From Acidimicrobiaceae bacterium (lineage in GTDB: Bacteria; Actinomycetota; Acidimicrobiia; Acidimicrobiales; RAAP-2), in contig PLXU01000080.1 of assembly GCA_003151555.1 (NCBI GenBank), positions 5,448-19,533 of the forward strand: DNA of 14,086 nt, written 5' to 3'. The stretch's first letter is position 1, and the number at the start of each line of letters is the position of its first letter. Of the stretch, positions 7,863-12,717 are shown one piece after another. Under the pieces are notes generated by a model. The model was given only the letters and a program-made list of their open reading frames with translations. It was not told the DNA's origin and ran no database searches. The position numbers were made by a program, and so were the translations under genes.

Positions 7863-7868
7863 ATGATA
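7863..7868 (-). promoter_or_regulatory. Candidate -10 box for the rpsB operon
   Basis: TATCAT on the minus strand, 15 bases beyond the xerC stop codon, in the only sizeable gap of the minus-strand run. No convincing -35 hexamer is seen 16-18 bases upstream, which is common in actinobacteria. It would give a leader of about 103 bases. Confidence 0.4.
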
Positions 7869-7882
7869 GTCGCTTCGCGCGT

Positions 7883-8791
7883 CTAGCCCCGGGGGTGGCT
7901 CTGGCGATGGACCTTTTGCAAATGGGACTTCGACACGTGGGTGTAGAGCTGCGTCGTCGTGAGGCTCTCGTGGCCCAATAGTTCTTGCACAACGCGCAGG
8001 TCGGCGCCGCCCTCTAAGAGATGCGTGGCGTACGTGTGACGCAGGGCGTGCGGATGAATGTGCCCGCGCGCTACCCGATTGTCAAGGATGCGCCGCACGT
8101 CGCGCGTGCCCAGCCGGTTGCCGCGCCGGTTATAGAAGAGCGCCTCCTTGGGCGACGTTTCGTTGGCGACGTCGTCGCGGTCACCGTCCAGCCATAGCTG
8201 TAGCATCGCCAGACCCCGACGGTGCAGCGGCACGATCCGCTCCTTGCGGCCTTTGCCCATGACCCGCAGGAGGCCGCGCGTGAAATCAACGCTGTTGACG
8301 TTCAGCCCGCACAGTTCGCTCACGCGCAGGCCCGCGCCATAGAGCACCTCACAGACGGCGCGGTCGAGCGTCGCCCACTCGTCGTCGCCCCAGTCCTCGT
8401 CGAGCAGACTGTCTAACTGTTCGCGGACCACAATTTTTGGCAACTGCGCCGGCGGACGCGGCGCGGAAAGGCGGGTGGCCGGACTCTCGCTCAGGTAGCC
8501 CCGCTCGACGAGCCAGACGAAATAACTGCGCAGCGACGCGCGTCGGCGCATAATCGACGTGCGCTTGTCACCGCGCTGGGTCATGTGGGCGAGGTACTCA
8601 CGCAACAGACGTTTGGTCACCGTCTCGGGTGTCGCGGCGTGATGGGCCTCGGCCCACTCAACGAACTGCTCGAGGTCGCTGCGATAGGCCCGCAGGGTCG
8701 ACGGCGAGCGGTCGGCGGCGCGCAGGGTGGCGTAAAAACCCTCTAGGTTCCACGTTTGCGCGGTCCGAGCGATGTTTGCTACCTTCGTCAC
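7883..8791 (-). CDS. xerC: Tyrosine recombinase XerC
   Basis: Site-specific recombinase of the XerC/XerD pair that resolves chromosome dimers at dif. 302 residues, the normal length. The SAM-like DNA-binding domain spans about 14-110 (SPSTLRAYRSDLEQFVEW) and the catalytic domain about 120-300. All active-site residues are visible: R156 (GAGLRVSEL), K180 (MGKGRKERIVPL), H248 and R251 (HPHALRHTYATHLL), H274 (LLGHESLTT) and the nucleophile Y283 (QLYTHVS). Its place upstream of rpsB matches the mycobacterial neighbourhood, so it reads as the housekeeping enzyme and not a phage integrase. XerD cannot be fully excluded. The start is GTG at 8789-8791 without a Shine-Dalgarno sequence, consistent with a leaderless mRNA. 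Confidence 0.93.
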   Translation of the reverse strand: MTKVANIARTAQTWNLEGFYATLRAADRSPSTLRAYRSDLEQFVEWAEAHHAATPETVTKRLLREYLAHMTQRGDKRTSIMRRRASLRSYFVWLVERGYLSESPATRLSAPRPPAQLPKIVVREQLDSLLDEDWGDDEWATLDRAVCEVLYGAGLRVSELCGLNVNSVDFTRGLLRVMGKGRKERIVPLHRRGLAMLQLWLDGDRDDVANETSPKEALFYNRRGNRLGTRDVRRILDNRVARGHIHPHALRHTYATHLLEGGADLRVVQELLGHESLTTTQLYTHVSKSHLQKVHRQSHPRG

Positions 8792-8797
8792 GCCCCA

Positions 8798-8803
8798 AGG
8801 CTA
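8798..8803 (-). promoter_or_regulatory. Candidate -10 box of a leaderless xerC transcript
   Basis: TAGCCT on the minus strand, followed by six bases (TGGGGC) and then the GTG. In this geometry the first base of the start codon would be the transcription start. Confidence 0.4.
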
Positions 8804-8833
8804 CGACAACAATGGTGTTCATCGGGACCTCAC

Positions 8834-8839
8834 TAGTCT
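8834..8839 (+). promoter_or_regulatory. Candidate -10 box of the mtrAB-lpqB operon
   Basis: TAGTCT in the 72-base divergent gap between xerC and mtrA. The predicted transcription start lies near 8845-8846, giving a leader of about 18 bases that contains the strong ribosome binding site AAAGGAGA (8853-8860). No clear -35 element is seen. Confidence 0.35.
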
Positions 8840-8852
8840 GGGCGATGAATCT

Positions 8853-8860
8853 AAAGGAGA
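8853..8860 (+). promoter_or_regulatory. Ribosome binding site of the response regulator gene
   Basis: AAAGGAGA just before the GTG at 8864. It is a near-perfect anti-16S match and fixes the start codon. Its strength contrasts with the missing sites at xerC, nadD and aroG. Confidence 0.75.
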
Positions 8861-8863
8861 CCC

Positions 8864-9538
8864 GTGCCCCGCATTTTGATCGTAGAAGATGACGACCGCA
8901 TTCGCATCGCACTGCGTCTGATGTTCGAGGGCGAAGGTTTCGTCGTCGACGACGCGCCGAGCGGTGAAGTGGGTGTCGCGCTCTTCAACCGCATGGCCTC
9001 GGACGTCGCCATCGTCGACATCATGCTGCCGGCCATGACGGGTTTCGAAACCTGTCAGGCCTTGCGCGCCTCCAGCGACATTCCCATCGTCATCGTCTCG
9101 GCGCGCGACGACACGGCGGACGTGGTGCTGGGACTCGAGTCGGGGGCCGACGACTACGTCACCAAGCCGTTCGTGCCCGAAGAACTGCTCGCGCGCGTGC
9201 GAGCGCACCTTCGTCGACGTCCCGACAAGAGCGCCAAGGCCTTCGGTCTGGGCAACCTGCACGTAATCCCCGACGAAGGCGTCGTGCGCCACAGCGACGG
9301 CACCGAACTGCACCTGACGTCCACGGAGTTTCGCCTGCTCACGGACCTGGCGTCGGCCAACGGCAAGATCCTCTCGCGCGAGGACCTGCTCGAACGGGTC
9401 TGGGGCTACGACTACTTCGGTGACAGCCGATTGGTGGACGTGCACATCCGACGACTGCGCACCAAGATCGAACCCGATCCCTCCAATCCGCTCTATCTCG
9501 TGACTGTTCGAGGCGCCGGATACAAGCTGGTTCTCTGA
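8864..9538 (+). CDS. mtrA: OmpR-family response regulator, MtrA-like
   Basis: DNA-binding response regulator, 224 residues. The receiver domain covers 1-118: acidic pocket E8-D9-D10, phospho-acceptor D52 (VDIMLP), S79 as the switch Ser/Thr, and K101 (KPF). The phrase VVLGLESGADDYVTKPF closely matches the MtrA/RegX type. The winged-helix domain spans about 126-224, with LTSTEFRLLTDLA, REDLLERVWGYDYFGDSRLVD, VHIRRLRTKIE and TVRGAGYKL. In actinobacteria MtrA controls cell-wall, division and osmotic-response genes. The MtrA call rests on sequence feel plus the kinase and LpqB-like lipoprotein that follow in the order known for mtrAB-lpqB. The gene overlaps the kinase by one base (TGATG), so the two are probably co-translated. 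Another OmpR-type regulator of the same layout cannot be excluded from sequence alone. Confidence 0.85.
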   Translation: MPRILIVEDDDRIRIALRLMFEGEGFVVDDAPSGEVGVALFNRMASDVAIVDIMLPAMTGFETCQALRASSDIPIVIVSARDDTADVVLGLESGADDYVTKPFVPEELLARVRAHLRRRPDKSAKAFGLGNLHVIPDEGVVRHSDGTELHLTSTEFRLLTDLASANGKILSREDLLERVWGYDYFGDSRLVDVHIRRLRTKIEPDPSNPLYLVTVRGAGYKLVL

Positions 9539-10929
9539 TGCATCGTCGGAGTCTGCGACTTCGACTGCTTGTCACTTTCGGTCTCGGCGCCTTCATCTTG
9601 AGCGCCTTTTTTGCGTCGCTGACCTACGTGGGCCTCAAACACGTCCTGGTGAGCGACCAGCAGCAGGCCGACCTGCGACAGAGCTTCGCCAACGCGGCCC
9701 TGGTGCGCACCACCCTCTACACGTCACCGCCCGAACTGCCTAACCTACTCAACTCCATTGAAAAGGCCACCACGTCGAACGTGCTCATCCAGACGCACAA
9801 TCAGTGGCTCTCGAGAAGCCAGGGCGCCGCGACCGAGGACGTGTCGAACTTGGTCATCGCGGCCGCCAACGAGGGACGCCCGACCGAACAGACGCTCATT
9901 GTCAAGGGCCAGGAGATATTCGTGGTGGGCGTGCCCATACCCGCCGTGGAGACCCAGTTCTTCGAGGTCTTTCAGCTCACCGCGCTGGAACACACCCTGC
10001 GCCTCTTGCTGTTGGTAATCGGCGCCAGCGCGATCCTCACCACGCTGGTGGGTATCAGCGGTGGGTTGTGGGTGACGAGAAGAACCGTGCGCCCGCTTGA
10101 AAAAGTGTCCGCCGCGGCGGCTCTCATCGCCGGGGGCGAACTCACCACTCGGCTGGTTGCCGGCAACACCGACCGCGAGGTCCAGCAGCTGACCGAATCG
10201 TTCAACGCCATGGTCAGCCAGCTGGTGGACCGCCTGGAGCGCGACGCTCGTTTCGCCAGCGACGTCAGTCACGAGATGCGCTCGCCGCTCACGACCCTGG
10301 CGACCACGGCGACCGTACTCTCCCAGCACCGCCACGAACTCTCACCGGTGGCCCAGCAGAGCCTCGACCTGCTGGTCGCCGACCTCTCGCTCTTTCAATC
10401 GCTGGTCGAGGACTTGCTCGAGATCGCGCGCAACGACGCCGGGGCCGCGCCGGTCATGATCGAGACCGTTTCGGCGGTGGAACTGGTTCGCCAATCGGTG
10501 CGTTCCGGCGCCCAACACCACGGCATCGCGGCGCCACCCGTCGAGGTCGCCGACGACGTGCACGACCAGACGGTCAACGTCGATCGCCGCCGCTTCGAGC
10601 GAGTGATGTCGAACCTCATCGATAACGCCCACCACTACGCCGGTGACGCGGTCGCCATTCGAATCAGCATCGTGCAAGAGTTGCTGGTCATCAACGTCGA
10701 CGACGCCGGTTCGGGCGTGCCGCTCGAAGAGCACGAACAGGTGTTCCAACGTTTCTTTCGCGGACGCGCGGCCCACGACCGTGGCATCGCGCGCGGCACC
10801 GGATTGGGACTGGCCCTAGTGCGCGACCACGTGCAGACCTTCGGCGGCACGATCACCGTGCAAGAAAGTCCCGAAGGTGGGGCGCGTTTTCAGATCTCCT
10901 TGCCGTTTCTTAACGGGGTCACGGAATGA
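9538..10929 (+). CDS. mtrB: Membrane sensor histidine kinase, MtrB-like
   Basis: Partner kinase of the preceding regulator, 463 residues. Domain order: membrane segment at about 10-33, an extracellular sensor region of about 120 residues (35-154), a second membrane segment at about 155-178, HAMP at about 179-232 (RRTVRPLEKV...AGGELTTRL), and HisKA with the phospho-acceptor H245 in DVSHEMRSPLTTL. The ATPase domain has an N box (N359-N363, NLIDN), a G1 box (D389-A-G-S-G393), a possible F box (FQRFFRG, 403-409) and a G2 box (GTGLGLAL, 420-427). All catalytic elements are present. The M. tuberculosis MtrB is longer (about 567 residues), so this is a compact version. It overlaps mtrA by one base and the lipoprotein gene by four (ATGA). 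The signal sensed is not visible in the sequence. Confidence 0.88.
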   Translation: MHRRSLRLRLLVTFGLGAFILSAFFASLTYVGLKHVLVSDQQQADLRQSFANAALVRTTLYTSPPELPNLLNSIEKATTSNVLIQTHNQWLSRSQGAATEDVSNLVIAAANEGRPTEQTLIVKGQEIFVVGVPIPAVETQFFEVFQLTALEHTLRLLLLVIGASAILTTLVGISGGLWVTRRTVRPLEKVSAAAALIAGGELTTRLVAGNTDREVQQLTESFNAMVSQLVDRLERDARFASDVSHEMRSPLTTLATTATVLSQHRHELSPVAQQSLDLLVADLSLFQSLVEDLLEIARNDAGAAPVMIETVSAVELVRQSVRSGAQHHGIAAPPVEVADDVHDQTVNVDRRRFERVMSNLIDNAHHYAGDAVAIRISIVQELLVINVDDAGSGVPLEEHEQVFQRFFRGRAAHDRGIARGTGLGLALVRDHVQTFGGTITVQESPEGGARFQISLPFLNGVTE

Positions 10930-11507
10930 GAACGCTGCGGGCCCTGCTGGCGTTGGTGGCCGGATCGATTGTTCTAAGCGCCTGCTCGCTCATTCCCACG
11001 TCGGCCAAACCCGTGGCCATCGACAAGAACCTGCTCAAGCCCTACGGACTGCTCGGACGAACGATTCCGGGTACCAATCACGGCCGGGTCCGCTTCGTCG
11101 GCCAGCCGATCTACGTCGTCGACGCGGCCGGCCACCTGGCCCCGTCCAATCGCATCGTCACCGCGCCGGCCGGGCTCACCTCGGTGCTCGACCAACTCAT
11201 CATCGGACCGACCAAGATCGAAAAGTTTGCCGGCTACGCCTCGGAACTGCCCGCCAACCTGCTCATTCTCCAGGCGACGGTCAAGGGCAAGATTGGCTAC
11301 ATCGACCTCTCGGAATCAGTAACCAAGCAGACGCGCAACAAGGCACTGCTGGCCATTGGCCAACTCGTCTTCACGGCCTACTACGCCGGCGCCACCAGCG
11401 GCATCGAGATATCCGTGGCTGGCGTCCTGCAGCGCTCGCCCTTGCCCGATCGCGCGTTGTTAACCCTGGTGACGGTGAAGGACTGCGAGAGCCTGCTCGA
11501 GCCCTAG
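10926..11507 (+). CDS. Short LpqB-like lipoprotein with a GerMN-type domain
   Basis: Predicted exported lipoprotein, 193 residues. The signal peptide has a basic start (MRTLR), a hydrophobic core and the lipobox LSAC, so C20 would be lipidated and the protein anchored outside the cytoplasmic membrane. The mature part (about 50-185) resembles the GerMN (sporulation/germination) domain: IYVVDAAGHLAP, LTSVLDQLIIGPT, GYIDLSESV, and a long helix followed by GIEISVAG. In other actinobacteria the gene after mtrAB is lpqB, a lipoprotein of roughly 580 residues with a GerMN domain and a C-terminal beta-propeller that modulates MtrB. This copy would be only the GerMN half. The stop is clean (TAG) and no propeller remnant follows, because the next gene converges on it. 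The assignment to LpqB is an inference from domain plus context. Confidence 0.75.
   Translation: MRTLRALLALVAGSIVLSACSLIPTSAKPVAIDKNLLKPYGLLGRTIPGTNHGRVRFVGQPIYVVDAAGHLAPSNRIVTAPAGLTSVLDQLIIGPTKIEKFAGYASELPANLLILQATVKGKIGYIDLSESVTKQTRNKALLAIGQLVFTAYYAGATSGIEISVAGVLQRSPLPDRALLTLVTVKDCESLLEP
11504..11507. other. Shared CTAG: overlapping convergent stop codons
   Basis: CTAG is its own reverse complement, so it supplies the TAG of the plus-strand lipoprotein gene (11505-11507) and the TAG of the minus-strand rsfS (11506-11504). No space is left for a terminator between the two operons. Confidence 0.95.
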
Positions 11508-11905
11508 GCGCTACGTTCTGACCGGTAGGCCGGCGCGGTATTCCACAGGTGCTCGAGGTCGTAGTACTCGCGCGTCTCCTCGTCAAAGAGGTGCACAATC
11601 ACGTCGCCGTAGTCGAGCGCGATCCACTGGCCCGCCGCCCAACCTTCGACGTGGGTGGGCTTGATGCCCAGGGCCGTCTCCACCCGGCGCTCCACCTCTT
11701 CGGCGATCGATCGCACCTGGCGATCATTGCGACCCGAGGCCACCACAAGTGCGTCGAACGAGTCCACCAGCTGGCGCAGGTCCAACACGACCGTGTCGAT
11801 GCCGAGCTTCTCGTGCGCGGCGTGCATCGCTGCGTCTACGAGCGTGGTGACAAAACCGCTGTACGAGCTGCGAGCGAACTCGCCAGCGTTCGTAGTTTCA
11901 CTCAG
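11504..11905 (-). CDS. rsfS: Ribosomal silencing factor RsfS, probable CTG start
   Basis: Small factor that binds ribosomal protein L14 and blocks subunit joining when nutrients are scarce. Family motifs are clear: TVVLDLRQLVDSFDALVVASG, NDRQVRSIAEEVE, VEGWAAGQWIALDYGDVIVH and a REYYDLEHLW tail. The first in-frame ATG is at 11827 (107 residues) but it cuts into the first helix and has no ribosome binding site. Upstream the frame stays open and family-like (FVTTLVDAAMHAAHEKLGID), with no ATG, GTG or TTG. The frame can begin at CTG (11903-11905), giving 133 residues starting LSETTNAGEF. This CTG overlaps the TGA of the upstream gene as CTGA. The CTG start is inferred; RsfS identity is secure. 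nadD-rsfS neighbours are common in bacteria. Confidence 0.93.
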   Translation of the reverse strand: MSETTNAGEFARSSYSGFVTTLVDAAMHAAHEKLGIDTVVLDLRQLVDSFDALVVASGRNDRQVRSIAEEVERRVETALGIKPTHVEGWAAGQWIALDYGDVIVHLFDEETREYYDLEHLWNTAPAYRSERSA

Positions 11906-12090
11906 TGGGTAGCCCCGAGCACAAACAGTGCAGCAACGAAGGGAGCGAGTAGCGCCACAATGCCCAGCGCGGCGTAGCGCCGCTTCGTGCGTCGTAAGTC
12001 TCGGCGCCTTAGGGGCGCCGCTTCCAAAACCGTCAGTCGCGAGGGCTGGGTCTCTGTCAGGTCGAAGATTCGAACCGCCATGCTGGACAA
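11902..12090 (-). CDS. Small basic single-pass membrane protein, unknown function
   Basis: 62 residues from TTG at 12088-12090, or 59 from ATG at 12079-12081. The TTG has AAGG seven bases upstream, the ATG has no nearby site; the choice is open. Layout: a short N-terminal part (MAVRIFDLTETQPSRLTVLEAAP), a very basic stretch (LRRRDLRRTKRRY), then one hydrophobic segment (AALGIVALLAPFVAALFVLGA) ending at the C-terminus, as in a tail-anchored protein with its body in the cytoplasm. I do not recognise a family. It lies between nadD (3-base gap from the TTG) and rsfS (stop overlaps the CTG). In many actinobacteria this slot is held by a larger LytR-CpsA-Psr protein; whether this is its relic is speculative. 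The tight packing supports a real gene. Confidence 0.65.
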   Translation of the reverse strand: MSSMAVRIFDLTETQPSRLTVLEAAPLRRRDLRRTKRRYAALGIVALLAPFVAALFVLGATH

Positions 12091-12093
12091 ACT

Positions 12094-12663
12094 CTAGCCT
12101 TGCAAACTCTGGTAGAGCGGAATTACTGGCGCCGGAATAAATTTCGCCAGATTTTCCGGCGTCGGGTCTACCTCACGGATGAAGGAACTCGACAAGTCCA
12201 CGGGATCCATGGGAATTTCGTAGCTACGCCAACCATCGGGCACCGCGGTTGAACCCCCTGGTCGCGGCACCACTCCCACGCGTACCAGAGTGCGCAACGT
12301 CTCCGCGTCGTGCCATGAGTCGATCTGCGGGGCCAGGTCTGCGCCCACTATCACGTCGACGTGGTCGGCCCCGGCTAAGAGTTCGCGAACTGTATCGATT
12401 GTGTACGACGGTCCCGCGCGGCGAATCTCACGGTCCGACACTTCAACCAGATCCAGTCCGCCGAAGGCCAACTGGGCCATAGCCAAACGAAGTTGCGCCG
12501 GACGAATCGCGACCCGCGCGCTCTTGAGGTAGGGGTCGCCCGTCACGGTGACCTCGATGAGATCAAAGTTGTTCGTGCGCGCGGCCGCTTCGAGCGCGGC
12601 CACGTGGCCGAAGTGCGGCGGGTCGAACGTCCCTCCGAAAAGACCTAGGCGGCGCAACGTCAC
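12094..12663 (-). CDS. nadD: Nicotinate-nucleotide adenylyltransferase
   Basis: Cytosolic enzyme that adenylates nicotinic acid mononucleotide to deamido-NAD in NAD synthesis. 189 residues. The nucleotidyltransferase signature GGTFDPPHFGH (10-20) has both histidines. The substrate-side elements PSYTIDT (85-91) and GADLAPQIDSWHDAETL (107-123) are present. The second nucleotide-binding motif appears as LSSSFIRE (157-164), a variant of the usual ISSTxIR. The start is GTG at 12661-12663, only two residues before the LRRLGLFGG strand. There is no Shine-Dalgarno sequence but a well-placed -10-like hexamer, so a leaderless mRNA is likely. It heads a three-gene unit with the small membrane protein and rsfS. 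Confidence 0.94.
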   Translation of the reverse strand: MTLRRLGLFGGTFDPPHFGHVAALEAAARTNNFDLIEVTVTGDPYLKSARVAIRPAQLRLAMAQLAFGGLDLVEVSDREIRRAGPSYTIDTVRELLAGADHVDVIVGADLAPQIDSWHDAETLRTLVRVGVVPRPGGSTAVPDGWRSYEIPMDPVDLSSSFIREVDPTPENLAKFIPAPVIPLYQSLQG

Positions 12664-12669
12664 CTTGCA

Positions 12670-12675
12670 AGACTA
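12670..12675 (-). promoter_or_regulatory. Candidate -10 box of a leaderless nadD transcript
   Basis: TAGTCT on the minus strand, then TGCAAG, then the GTG: a six-base gap that puts the transcription start on the start codon. The -35 region is not recognisable. Confidence 0.45.
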
Positions 12676-12705
12676 CGGTGCGAATGCCGGGTTCCCTCCA
12701 GCCTC

Positions 12706-12711
12706 TACCAT
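12706..12711 (+). promoter_or_regulatory. Candidate -10 box of a leaderless aroG transcript
   Basis: TACCAT, then TTACTTAATG: six bases (TACTTA) separate the hexamer from the ATG at 12718, and there is no Shine-Dalgarno sequence in this A/T-rich patch. It lies back to back with the nadD box in a 54-base divergent region. Confidence 0.5.
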
Positions 12712-12717
12712 TACTTA

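Noticed and set aside
7883..8791. Tyrosine recombinase as a phage or element integrase
   Set aside because: Length, motifs and the location beside rpsB match housekeeping XerC; no other mobile genes, attachment repeats or tRNA are present.
8792..8863. tRNA, small RNA or operator palindrome in the xerC-mtrA gap
   Set aside because: No cloverleaf or convincing inverted repeat; only a -10-like box and a ribosome binding site can be supported.
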